Shown: positions 1 through 6,725 of the stretch, in pieces
How the letters are laid out: each line of letters begins with the position of its first letter
Position numbering within the stretch: the stretch's first letter is position 1
From: Glacieibacterium sp038211965
Lineage (GTDB): Bacteria > Pseudomonadota > Alphaproteobacteria > Sphingomonadales > Sphingomonadaceae
Length of the DNA: 23,879 nucleotides
NCBI GenBank assembly: GCA_038211965.1
Contig: JBBQVB010000029.1
Location: forward strand, 1 to 23,879
Direction: 5' to 3'
Position numbers and translations under genes: made by a program
Notes under the pieces: generated by a model
The model's database searches: none
The model's input: only the letters and a program-made list of their open reading frames with translations
What the model was told of the DNA's origin: nothing

Positions 1-1064
1 AGCTTGCGCAGGCCATGTTCGCCCAGCAGGCTCATGTGCACCGTGAACGCCAGCGCACACAGGCCGGAGTTGGTGCAGATGTTCGACGTCGCCTTTTCGC
101 GCCGGATATGCTGTTCGCGCGTGCTCAGCGTCAGCACGAAGCCGCGGCGCCCGTCGGCATCTTGCGTTTCGCCGCACAGGCGACCGGGGGCCTGGCGGAC
201 GTGCTTCTCGCGGCACGCGAACAGCCCGAGGTACGGGCCGCCGAAGTTGAGGCCATTGCCGATGCTCTGGCCCTCGCCGACGACGATATCGGCCCCCATC
301 TCGCCCGGCGACTTGATGCTCCCAAGCGACACAACTTCGGTGACGACGACGATCAGCAGCGCGCCGTGGGCGTGGCAGGCCGCCGCCAGCGGGGTCAGGT
401 CGGCGACATGCCCGAACAGGCTGGGGTTTTGCACGACGACGCAGCTGGTGTCCGTGTCGACGCTCGCCGCCAGCTCGACGAGATAGTCATCGGCGGTCAG
501 GTCGGGGGTGCGTGTCACGATGTCGTCGTCGGTGAAGCGAGTCAGGGTGCGCAGCACCGCGACGTAGTGCGGATGGACACCGCTCGACACCAAGGCCTTG
601 GTGCGCCGCGTGATACGGCGCGCCATGAAGACGGCTTCGGTCATCGCGGTGCTGCCGTCGTACATCGATGCGTTGGCAACCTCCATGCCGAACAGCCGCG
701 CGACCTGCGTCTGGAATTCGAACAGCACCTGCAGCGTGCCCTGCGCGATCTCGGGCTGGTAGGGCGTGTAGCTCGTCAGGAACTCGCCGCGCTGGATGAT
801 GTGATCGACGCTGGCGGGAACATGGTGCTTGTACGCGCCGCAGCCGAGGAAGAACGGGGTCGTCCCGGCAGTCAGGTTCTTCGCCGCCATCTTCGACAGC
901 GCGCGCTCAACCTCGAGTTCGCCCATGTGTGCGGAAAGGCCGTGGATCGGACCGGCCAGGCGCGCCGCCTCGGGCACGTCGGCGAACAGCGCGTCGATGC
1001 CGGGCGCGCCGATGGTGCGGAGCATGTCGGTGCGGTCGGCGGGGGTGAGGGGGAGGTAACGCAT
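1..1064 (-). CDS. gcvPA: Glycine dehydrogenase (decarboxylating) subunit 1, partial
   Basis: This is the alpha half of the split P-protein of the glycine cleavage system. With subunit 2 it decarboxylates glycine and passes the aminomethyl group to the lipoyl arm of GcvH. About 354 residues are visible from the ATG at 1064; the C-terminus runs off the window edge. The start reads MRYLPLTPADRTDML and is preceded by a CGGAG ribosome site. Family-typical segments include FFLGCGAYKHHVP, TSYTPYQPE and NASMYDGSTA. The frame is open through to base 1. The PLP lysine lies in subunit 2, which I expect just outside the window. The start lies 4 bp after the stop of the upstream methyltransferase gene, so the gene belongs to the gcvT-gcvH operon. 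The family assignment is near certain. Confidence 0.96.
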   Translation of the reverse strand, partial: MRYLPLTPADRTDMLRTIGAPGIDALFADVPEAARLAGPIHGLSAHMGELEVERALSKMAAKNLTAGTTPFFLGCGAYKHHVPASVDHIIQRGEFLTSYTPYQPEIAQGTLQVLFEFQTQVARLFGMEVANASMYDGSTAMTEAVFMARRITRRTKALVSSGVHPHYVAVLRTLTRFTDDDIVTRTPDLTADDYLVELAASVDTDTSCVVVQNPSLFGHVADLTPLAAACHAHGALLIVVVTEVVSLGSIKSPGEMGADIVVGEGQSIGNGLNFGGPYLGLFACREKHVRQAPGRLCGETQDADGRRGFVLTLSTREQHIRREKATSNICTNSGLCALAFTVHMSLLGEHGLRK

Positions 1065-1068
1065 GTCT

Positions 1069-1833
1069 CTACTCCGGTTTGCGCGCGCTGAATCGCAGCC
1101 GCACGTAGTCCGCGATCCAGTTGCCCGCGTCGTCCGCCAGCACGGGACGGAGCAGCGCGCGGGTGTCCTCGATGACCTGACTGCGCTGGCCGGGCGGTAC
1201 GCCCGCGCTGTCGATGAAGCCGCCACGGAAGGTCTGCAGCCATGCGCTCATGCCGGTCGGCAGCGGCGTCGGGCGGTGGATCAGCTCGCAAGACATGACG
1301 TCGAAACCCTGCGCTTCGAGCACCGTTCGATGCGCCTCGGCGGTCGGGTAATAGCTCATCCCCTCGAACGCCGGGGTGAAGCCACGCGCCTTCAGGACCG
1401 CGTTGAGGCCGACGCGGATTGCCGCGATATTGCCGAAGCCGCCGGCCTCGGCGACGAAGCGCCCGCCGGGCCGGAGCGCGCGCCAGACGCCCGCCGTCAC
1501 CGGCGCAGGGTTGCCCATCCAGTGCAGCGCGGCGTTCGAGAACACCGCGTCGAACTCGCCGTCGAAGGTCAACTGCCGCCCGTCCATCGGTCGCACATCG
1601 AGGCCCTTGTCGATGGCGCTGGCGATCATCGCCGGGTCCGCGTCGACGCCGACAACTTCTGCCCCCGCAGCGACGAGCTTCGCGGTCAGTACGCCGTCAC
1701 CGCAGCCGAGATCGAGGATGCGCTCGCCCGCCTTGGGCGCGAGCAGGTCGAGCACCGCGCCGCCGAGTGCGGGAACGAAGGCCGCGTGCGTCGCATAGGT
1801 CGCTGGGTCCCAACGGTGGGTCGCATCGGTCAT
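1069..1833 (-). CDS. Class I SAM-dependent methyltransferase (trans-aconitate-methyltransferase-like)
   Basis: This predicted 254-residue cytosolic methyltransferase starts MTDATHRWDPATYATHAAFV. It has the class I Rossmann motif I (ILDLGCGDG, about residue 40), an acidic second strand (VVGVDADPAMI) and the FDAVFSNAALHWM segment. That layout is common in Tam/UbiE-like enzymes. The substrate cannot be read from the sequence. The ATG overlaps the stop of the RidA-family gene in an ATGA arrangement, so the two are probably translationally coupled. The gene sits inside the glycine cleavage operon between gcvH and gcvPA. A link to one-carbon or SAM supply is possible but is only inference. The fold is certain; the specific function is unknown. 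Confidence 0.9.
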   Translation of the reverse strand: MTDATHRWDPATYATHAAFVPALGGAVLDLLAPKAGERILDLGCGDGVLTAKLVAAGAEVVGVDADPAMIASAIDKGLDVRPMDGRQLTFDGEFDAVFSNAALHWMGNPAPVTAGVWRALRPGGRFVAEAGGFGNIAAIRVGLNAVLKARGFTPAFEGMSYYPTAEAHRTVLEAQGFDVMSCELIHRPTPLPTGMSAWLQTFRGGFIDSAGVPPGQRSQVIEDTRALLRPVLADDAGNWIADYVRLRFSARKPE

Positions 1834-2216
1834 CGCGCGGCAATCCCTTCGATTTCGATCAGCCACGCCGGATCGAAGATGTCGGTGATGATCACCGTCA
1901 TCGCGACGCGGCGTCCGCCCAGAATCTCGAGCCGGATCGCGCGGTTCTCGGCGGCGTAGATGCGCTCGGCGAGGTAGATCGTGATCTTGACGAGATCGTC
2001 GAGGGTCATGTCCGCTGCCTCGAGCTGCGCGATGAAGTGCCGCCACACCAGCCGCGCCTGCGCCGGGAAGCCCGAGGGTACGATGGCATTGGTCGTGACC
2101 GGTATCTGCCCGCTGATGAACAGCAGTCGCGTCGCGCCGCCGATCTCGACCGCTTGTGCATAGCCGCCGTTCGCGGGCGGCAGGCCCGTCGCTTCGATGA
2201 CACGGCGTGTCATCAC
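1830..2216 (-). CDS. RidA (YjgF/YER057c/UK114) family protein
   Basis: This 128-residue protein has the size and signature of RidA enamine/imine deaminases. LLFISGQIPV comes near residue 31, the LDDLVKITIYL segment near 72, Arg102/Arg103 in GGRRVAMTV, and the terminal motif LIEIEGIAA. In the family, a conserved Arg before the penultimate strand binds the substrate carboxylate, and either Arg102 or Arg103 fits. RidA proteins hydrolyse reactive intermediates such as 2-aminoacrylate that would otherwise inactivate PLP enzymes. The gene starts 3 bp after the gcvH stop and overlaps the methyltransferase gene by 4 bp. Its place in an operon with the PLP enzyme GcvP fits a protective role (inference). 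The second Met, at 2213, is an equally plausible start. The exact Rid subgroup is not determined. Confidence 0.9.
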   Translation of the reverse strand: MMTRRVIEATGLPPANGGYAQAVEIGGATRLLFISGQIPVTTNAIVPSGFPAQARLVWRHFIAQLEAADMTLDDLVKITIYLAERIYAAENRAIRLEILGGRRVAMTVIITDIFDPAWLIEIEGIAAR

Positions 2217-2219
2217 GCC

Positions 2220-2591
2220 CTAGAGGCTCGCGACGAACGCCTTGTAGGCGTCCTCGTGCATCAGGCCGTCGAGTTCGCTCGCGTCGCTGAGCGTCAATTT
2301 GAAGAACCAGCCGTCGGTCTCGGGCGCGGTGTTGACCAGCGCCGGGTCGGCGTCGAGCGCCGCGTTGGCCTCGGTCACCACCCCCGACACCGGTGCGTAG
2401 ACGTCCGATGCCGCCTTGACCGACTCGACCACGGCGGCGTCCTTGCCGCGTGTCAGCGGCTTGCCCGGCGCGGGCAGGTCGACGAACACGACATCGCCGA
2501 GCTGACCCTGCGCATAATCGGTGATGCCGACCGTGCCGGCAACGCCCGACACCTCGACCCATTCATGTTCTCTGGTGAAATAGCGCGTCAT
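2220..2591 (-). CDS. gcvH: Glycine cleavage system H protein
   Basis: This is a 123-residue lipoyl carrier of the glycine cleavage complex, a normal length for GcvH. It starts MTRYFTREHEWVEV, the usual N-terminus. The lipoylation site is Lys59 in the motif VVESVKAASD. The protein shuttles the aminomethyl group from GcvP to GcvT and then the reduced lipoate to dihydrolipoamide dehydrogenase. The ATG overlaps the gcvT stop codon by 4 bp (ATGA), which indicates translational coupling. The protein looks intact and full length. Confidence 0.98.
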   Translation of the reverse strand: MTRYFTREHEWVEVSGVAGTVGITDYAQGQLGDVVFVDLPAPGKPLTRGKDAAVVESVKAASDVYAPVSGVVTEANAALDADPALVNTAPETDGWFFKLTLSDASELDGLMHEDAYKAFVASL

Positions 2592-3706
2592 CGCGGTGCT
2601 CCGGTACGGACATAGGATTTGGGGAAGAAGGGCATCGGCACCACGGTCGCGTCGAGGATGCGCCCGCGCACATCGAGACCGAGTTTTGTGCCATCGGCGG
2701 CGTACCGCGCATCGACCATCGCCATCGCGATCGGGCAGCCGAGCGCGGGGCCGAAGCCGCCGCTGGTCACCGTACCGACGACGCCTTCGGCCGCGACGAC
2801 CGTCGCGCCTTCGCGCGCGGGCAGGCGACCCTCGACCTTGAGGCCGACGCGGCGCTTTGGTGGGCCGTTCAGCAGTTGGTCGAGGATGCGCGCCGCGCCG
2901 AGGAAGCCGCCCTCGGCCTTGCGGCGCTTCGAGATCGCGAAGCTGAGCCCCGCTTCGACGGGGGTGATCGCCGGCGTCAGGTCGTGGCCGTAGAGCGGCA
3001 GTCCGGCTTCGAGGCGCAGCGAATCGCGCGCGCCCAGCCCGATCGGCTTGACCTCGGGGGCAGCGAGCAGCGCGCGCGCCACAGCCTCGACGGCGTCGGC
3101 GGCGACCGAAATCTCGAAACCGTCCTCGCCGGTATAGCCCGAACGGCTGATCCACGCCGGATGTCCGAGCACTTCGAACGCGCCGCCACGCATGAAGCTC
3201 AGGGCGGCGACACCTGGAGCCAAGCGTTCGAGGACCGCAACCGCTTCAGGCCCCTGCAGTGCGAGCAGCGCCCAGTCGTCGCGGTGTGCGGGGGCCAGCC
3301 CCGCTGCCCGAAACACCGCGAGGTCGTCGTGCTTGGTCGCGCCGTTGACCACCATGTAGAGGTCGCCCCCCGCCCCACCGCCACGCCGCGTTACCATCAG
3401 GTCGTCGAGGATGCCGCCGGCCTCGTCGAGCAACATCGAGTAGCGCAGCACGCCTTGCTTCAAGCCGATGATATCTCCCGGCAGCAGTGTTTCGAGCCTG
3501 GCGTCGTCGATGTTCGCGAAGACGAGCTGTCCCATGTGGCTGACGTCGAACAGCCCCGCGTGCGTGCGAGTCCAGTTATGCTCGGCAACGATGCCCTCGA
3601 ACTGGATCGGCATCGCGTAGCCCGCGAACGGCACCATGCGAGCGCCGAGCGCGCGGTGCAGCGCATCGAGCGGCAGGTTCAGAACGGGGGTATCGGCGTC
3701 GGCCAT
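2588..3706 (-). CDS. gcvT: Glycine cleavage system T protein (aminomethyltransferase)
   Basis: This 372-residue tetrahydrofolate-dependent aminomethyltransferase is the first gene of the operon. It releases ammonia and makes 5,10-methylenetetrahydrofolate from the aminomethyl group on GcvH. Diagnostic parts are HAGLFDVSHMGQL (about residues 49-61), GGILDDLMV containing the conserved Asp101/Asp102, SRSGYTGEDGFEI, and LGARDSLRLEAGLPLYGHDL. The chosen start is the ATG at 3706, which gives MADADTPVLNLPLDALH. The Shine-Dalgarno sequence is weak. The 53-nt leader between the glycine riboswitch and this start holds a hairpin and an 8-nt anti-P1 sequence, so translation initiation here is probably riboswitch controlled. 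Confidence 0.97.
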   Translation of the reverse strand: MADADTPVLNLPLDALHRALGARMVPFAGYAMPIQFEGIVAEHNWTRTHAGLFDVSHMGQLVFANIDDARLETLLPGDIIGLKQGVLRYSMLLDEAGGILDDLMVTRRGGGAGGDLYMVVNGATKHDDLAVFRAAGLAPAHRDDWALLALQGPEAVAVLERLAPGVAALSFMRGGAFEVLGHPAWISRSGYTGEDGFEISVAADAVEAVARALLAAPEVKPIGLGARDSLRLEAGLPLYGHDLTPAITPVEAGLSFAISKRRKAEGGFLGAARILDQLLNGPPKRRVGLKVEGRLPAREGATVVAAEGVVGTVTSGGFGPALGCPIAMAMVDARYAADGTKLGLDVRGRILDATVVPMPFFPKSYVRTGAPR

Positions 3707-3716
3707 TCGGCAGTCC

Positions 3717-3747
3717 GTGACAGAGTGAACGGCGGACGATCCCGCCG
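3717..3747 (-). promoter_or_regulatory. Putative riboswitch expression platform (anti-P1 element plus hairpin)
   Basis: Between the aptamers and gcvT the leader RNA holds a GC hairpin (CGGCGG, 6-nt loop, CCGCCG; 3747-3730) followed by TCTGTCAC (3724-3717). That octamer is exactly complementary to GTGACAGA (3767-3760), the 3' part of aptamer II including its P1 strand. Pairing of the two would break P1 and place a long stem 10 nt before the gcvT start. No U-run follows, so control of translation is more likely than termination. The mechanism is inferred. Confidence 0.55.
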
Positions 3748-3759
3748 TGCGCGCCCCCG

Positions 3760-3950
3760 TCTGTCACTTGCACCTGAGAGCTTTGACCGGCGGACCGGCT
3801 TACCCCTTCGGTGGAGCGGCCCCGCAACCGGGGCGCCCGCTTTCCAGACTGCCGCTGATGCGTTCCGCGCGGTCCCTGGTGCCTGAGAGATTGCCGGGGA
3901 CGGCTTGCTCCTTCGGCGGCGAAGGTCGAACCCCCGCACTCTCCCGCGCA
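3760..3950 (-). ncRNA. Tandem glycine riboswitch (two aptamers) upstream of gcvT
   Basis: Read on the minus strand, the region has the classic double glycine aptamer layout. Aptamer I (about 3950-3860) starts GGGAGAGTG and contains CGCCGAAGGAGCAA, AATCTCTCAGGCA and GGACCGC. A linker leads to aptamer II (about 3848-3759), which opens with GTCTGGAAAG, then CACCGAAGGGGTAA, AAAGCTCTCAGGT and GACAGAC. P1 of aptamer II pairs GTCTG (3849-3845) with CAGAC (3763-3759). In this RNA family glycine binding usually switches on glycine catabolism genes, and gcvT lies 53 bp downstream. Assignment rests on pattern recognition; a covariance-model search was not run. Confidence 0.95.
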
Positions 3951-4034
3951 GACGCCGGGTGGCCCCGACGGCGGGTTCGTTCTGCGTCGCTGGGACCGCC
4001 GAGTCAACGCAGGTTTACGCCCGCCGCACTATCA

Positions 4035-4057
4035 AAGTGTCGGAATAATTTACACTT
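4035..4057. promoter_or_regulatory. Inverted repeat, candidate activator site
   Basis: AAGTGT (4035-4040) and ACACTT (4052-4057) form a dyad with an 11-bp spacer inside an AT-rich intergenic stretch. Its centre lies about 87 bp before the expected start site of the sigma-54 promoter at 4107-4122. That is a usual place for an NtrC-type activator dimer. The repeat also lies upstream of the gcv operon on the other strand. The binding protein is unknown. Confidence 0.4.
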
Positions 4058-4106
4058 CGGTAACTTGCACCCCGGTAAGATACTATAAACCTATCGTTAA
4101 TCATTT

Positions 4107-4122
4107 TGGCACCGTCATTGCA
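4107..4122 (+). promoter_or_regulatory. Sigma-54 (RpoN) -24/-12 promoter
   Basis: TGGCACC-GTCA-TTGCA matches the sigma-54 consensus TGGCACG-N4-TTGCA/T at every position except the last base of the -24 box. The invariant GG (4108-4109) and GC (4120-4121) are correctly spaced. The start site would be near 4133, giving a leader of about 54 nt before the PEP-CTERM gene. Genes for PEP-CTERM proteins are known in some bacteria to depend on RpoN and the PrsK/PrsR two-component system, so context and motif agree. Confidence 0.8.
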
Positions 4123-4186
4123 TGCATGGTTTTGCACGTGGCGGGCCGGTCTGAGCATCATACGGTTAAGCAAAGGGATTTCTGGA

Positions 4187-4942
4187 ATGAAGAAGACCAT
4201 ACTCGCGGTTGCGGCACTGTTGCTGGGGGGAGCGACGGCGGCGTCAGCGACGGTCACGCAGGTCAGTCCGGCGTTCGCGCCGCTGACGGGCACCTTCGTC
4301 GAGGTCGTGCCGGCGCTGCCGAACCCTGCAGGCGTCTACGGCGTCGAACTGCGCGGCGGCGACAGCAATCCCGCGCTCAACGGCACTTTCGAGGTCGCCG
4401 TCGGCAAGGCGACGAGCAACGTCGGCGCGGGAAACTTCGACCAGGCGCAGTATAACTGGGGCTGCCAGTCGGGCGGCGCGGCGGGTTGCGGAACGGTGGT
4501 GCCGTTCACGCTGACGTGGACCGCGACCGCGCTGTCGTTCACTCTCAACGGCGTCACGACCGTCTCGTCGCCGGGCGGGGCAGACCTCGCGGCGCTGACC
4601 GGCAACACGATCAAGTTCTACGCCAAGCGCGATGCGACTTTCACGATCAGCGACATCGACGGGACGGCGTTCGCCATCTCGGCGACCGGCGACCCGAGCG
4701 GTGCTGGCACCGCAACGAACGAGCTGTTCTTCTGGTCGAACGACAATTGGGGCGGTAACGGCCTGACCGTGACGGGCACGGTACGCATTCACGGCGGCGG
4801 TAACTCGGCGAACGAGATCCTGATCAAGCACGGCAACTACACGCCGTTCGCCGCTGTCCCCGAGCCAGCGACGTGGAGCCTGATGATTGTCGGCTTTGCG
4901 ATGACGGGCTTTGCGCGCCGGCGCACGACGGTCGCAGCGTAA
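4187..4942 (+). CDS. PEPxxWA-CTERM sorting domain-containing exported protein
   Basis: This 251-residue exported protein is of unknown function. It starts MKKTILAVAALLLGGATAASA, a clear Sec signal peptide with cleavage expected near ASA/TV. The middle is rich in Gly, Thr, Ser, Asn and Ala and predicts as beta structure; it contains a close Cys pair (WGCQSGGAAGCG). The C-terminus has the sorting tail: PEPATW, a short hydrophobic helix (LMIVGFAMTGFA) and the basic end RRR. An exosortase is expected to cut at PEP; none is in this window. The ATG at 4187 is preferred over the TTG at 4106 because it starts the signal peptide, follows an AAGGG site, and the TTG lies inside the sigma-54 promoter. 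Such proteins are often tied to exopolysaccharide or biofilm. The stop lies 1 bp from the stop of convergent cysQ. Confidence 0.9.
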   Translation: MKKTILAVAALLLGGATAASATVTQVSPAFAPLTGTFVEVVPALPNPAGVYGVELRGGDSNPALNGTFEVAVGKATSNVGAGNFDQAQYNWGCQSGGAAGCGTVVPFTLTWTATALSFTLNGVTTVSSPGGADLAALTGNTIKFYAKRDATFTISDIDGTAFAISATGDPSGAGTATNELFFWSNDNWGGNGLTVTGTVRIHGGGNSANEILIKHGNYTPFAAVPEPATWSLMIVGFAMTGFARRRTTVAA

Positions 4943-4943
4943 G

Positions 4944-5729
4944 CTAAAGCGGCGGCAGCGCAGCAAACGCCGCGCTGTCGCCGACCGCGAGGAAAGGGCC
5001 GTTGAAGTAACCCTGCTTGGCATAGGCGAAGGGCGCACCGTCGGGACTGCGCATCGCGCCGCCCGCCGCAAGCAGCACCGCGTGACCCGCAGCGGTGTCC
5101 CACTCCATCGTCGGGCCGTAGCGCGGATAGACGTCGGCCGATCCTTCGGCGACGCGGCAGAACTTCAGGCTCGACCCGGCCGGCTCGAGCACACATGCGC
5201 CGAGGCTGGTCACCCAGTCGCGCGTCGCGGGGTCGAGGTGGCTGTGGCTGACGACGACGACGGGCAAGGGGCGCATCGGCTGGACGGCGACGGGCAGGCG
5301 CGGCGCATCCGCGCTCGCCTGGCGAAATGCGCCCAACCCGGCGGCGCCCGCCCACAGCACGCCATCACGCGGCGATAGCACGAGGCCGAGCACCGGCGCG
5401 CCGCGCTCGATCAGCGCGACGTTGACCGAATAGCCCGCGCGCCCGGCGATGAAGTCGCGCGTGCCGTCGAGCGGGTCGATCAGCCAGAACCGCGCGCACG
5501 GGTCGGGCCGGTGGCCCCCGGCGTGTGCCTCCTCGCCGACGATCGGTGCGTCGTCGATCGCGCGGATCGCGGCGGTCAGCAGCACTTCGGCCGCCTCGTC
5601 GGCTTCGGTGACGGGGGAGTCATCGGCCTTATCGCGCGTCTCGAAGCCCTGCATGCGAACCGCTTCGATCAGCACCCCTGCCGCGCGCACCGCGGGGACG
5701 AGGGCGTCGAGGAGCGCGGCATTGTCCAT
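4944..5729 (-). CDS. cysQ: 3'(2'),5'-bisphosphate nucleotidase, inositol monophosphatase family
   Basis: This 261-residue metal-dependent phosphatase probably removes the 3'-phosphate of 3'-phosphoadenosine 5'-phosphate, a by-product of sulfate assimilation. The family metal sites are present: Glu66-Glu67 (IVGEEAH), DPLDGT at 85-90 (FWLIDPLDGTRDF) and Asp211 (EWDTAAGHAV). SPVTEAD near residue 38 is also typical. The match is better to CysQ than to inositol monophosphatases because of the FWLIDPLDGTRDFI and EWDTAAGHAVL versions of the motifs. The start ATG at 5729 reads MDNAALLDALVPAV. No sulfur genes are adjacent. It converges on the PEP-CTERM gene with a single base between stop codons, leaving no room for a terminator. 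Confidence 0.9.
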   Translation of the reverse strand: MDNAALLDALVPAVRAAGVLIEAVRMQGFETRDKADDSPVTEADEAAEVLLTAAIRAIDDAPIVGEEAHAGGHRPDPCARFWLIDPLDGTRDFIAGRAGYSVNVALIERGAPVLGLVLSPRDGVLWAGAAGLGAFRQASADAPRLPVAVQPMRPLPVVVVSHSHLDPATRDWVTSLGACVLEPAGSSLKFCRVAEGSADVYPRYGPTMEWDTAAGHAVLLAAGGAMRSPDGAPFAYAKQGYFNGPFLAVGDSAAFAALPPL

Positions 5730-5779
5730 GCAGGGGCGGTTAGGACGGTGTCGCGGATTTGTCACGGACCGGGCCGTGC

Positions 5780-6124
5780 TCAGGCCTCGGCAAAGAGATC
5801 CTGCGGGCGGAGTCCCAGCCGCTCGACGCGGGCGCGGGTGCGCGGCCACTCGTCGCGCAGAAAAGCCGCGCGTTCGGTGCGCAGCAGTGCGGCGCGCGCG
5901 CCCGCCTCGACGTACAGGCCGACGCCCTTTTTCGCCGCGACCAGTCCTGCCGACTGAAGTTCCTGATACGCCTTGGCGACGGTGAGCGGGTTGACCGCAA
6001 GCTCGGCAGCGAGCGCGCGCACCGATGGCAATTGGCCGCCGTCGCCGTCGGTCACGTCGATGATGCGCGCGACGATGATGTCGCGGATCTGGAGATAGAT
6101 GGGGCGGTCGCCGTGGAACACCAC
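5780..6124 (-). CDS. GntR family transcriptional regulator (YtrA-like, no effector domain)
   Basis: This 114-residue DNA-binding protein consists of an N-terminal winged helix-turn-helix (about residues 6-72) and a short tail. Recognised parts are PIYLQIRDIIVARI, LPSVRALAAELAVNPLTVAKAYQEL and the wing AAKKGVGLYV. The tail of about 40 residues is too short for a FadR or HutC ligand domain, which points to the YtrA subfamily. The start is GTG at 6124, because an in-frame TAG lies 15 nt upstream and the following codon is also GTG. It begins 28 bp after the nitroreductase stop on the same strand and may share its transcript. YtrA-type regulators often sit beside ABC transporter genes; none is seen here, so its target is unknown. 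Confidence 0.88.
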   Translation of the reverse strand: MVFHGDRPIYLQIRDIIVARIIDVTDGDGGQLPSVRALAAELAVNPLTVAKAYQELQSAGLVAAKKGVGLYVEAGARAALLRTERAAFLRDEWPRTRARVERLGLRPQDLFAEA

Positions 6125-6152
6125 TGTCGTATCGCGCTAGAACAGCGCGGCG

Positions 6153-6725
6153 TCAACCGTCCCAGCGACGTACCACGGTAGCGAGGTCGGGGCGGGGGCG
6201 TTCGTCGAGGTCCTTCGCCGCCGTGCCGACGAAGACGAAGCCCGCGATACGCTCGCCCGGTTCGCCGATTGCGGCGGTCACGACAGGCGAATAGGCCGCC
6301 CAGCCGGTCAGCCAATTGGCGACAAAGCCCATCGCCGACGCGGCGGCGCACAACATCGCGCATGCCGCCCCCGCCGACATCTCCTGTTCCCAGACCGGGA
6401 TCGAGCTCGGGACTACCGGACGGCTCATCACGACGACGAGGCATGGGGCCTCGACGGCAAAACGCCGCACCGCATCGAGTGCGATCCGCCCTGCCTCGGG
6501 CGTCTCGGTGCGATAGGCGGCGTCGAGAACATCCGCGAGTGCGGCCCGGTTGTCGACGACGATGAAGCGCCACGGCGCGAGCTTGCCGTGGTCGGGGACG
6601 CGCGCCGCGACGGTCAGCAGCCGGTCGAGCTGTCCCGCCGTCGGCCCCGGCGCGACCATGTCGCGCGCCTTGCCCGAGCGGCGCGTCGCGAGCAGGCTGA
6701 GCGGAGTCGATCGGTCGTTGAACAT
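6153..6725 (-). CDS. Nitroreductase family protein (YdjA-like)
   Basis: This 190-residue FMN-dependent oxidoreductase is of the nitroreductase fold. The N-terminus has the RRSGKARDM flavin-binding segment. RVPDHGKLAPWRFIVVD (about residues 41-57) closely follows the YdjA pattern APDH..LQPW.F. The C-terminal half has the Ala-rich helix GAACAMLCAAASAMGFVANWLTG and ends FVFVGTAAKDLDERPRPDL. Physiological substrates of this group are mostly unknown. The ATG at 6725 gives MFNDRSTPLSLLATRRSG. It is divergent from the S9 peptidase gene across a 120-bp gap and lies upstream of the GntR gene. Confidence 0.9.
   Translation of the reverse strand: MFNDRSTPLSLLATRRSGKARDMVAPGPTAGQLDRLLTVAARVPDHGKLAPWRFIVVDNRAALADVLDAAYRTETPEAGRIALDAVRRFAVEAPCLVVVMSRPVVPSSIPVWEQEMSAGAACAMLCAAASAMGFVANWLTGWAAYSPVVTAAIGEPGERIAGFVFVGTAAKDLDERPRPDLATVVRRWDG

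Noticed and set aside
15..1091. 358-codon plus-strand frame opposite gcvPA
   Set aside because: The minus-strand frame gives an unmistakable GcvPA sequence, so this is its shadow.
3707..3747. Intrinsic terminator as riboswitch output
   Set aside because: The hairpin at 3730-3747 has no U-run, so transcription termination is not supported.
3986..4014. TTGACT plus a weak CAGAAC as a gcv promoter on the minus strand
   Set aside because: The -10 half is too poor; nothing else in the gap is convincing, so the gcv promoter is left unassigned.
4106..4186. Upstream TTG start adding 27 residues to the PEP-CTERM protein
   Set aside because: It would start inside the sigma-54 promoter and put the signal peptide inside the protein.
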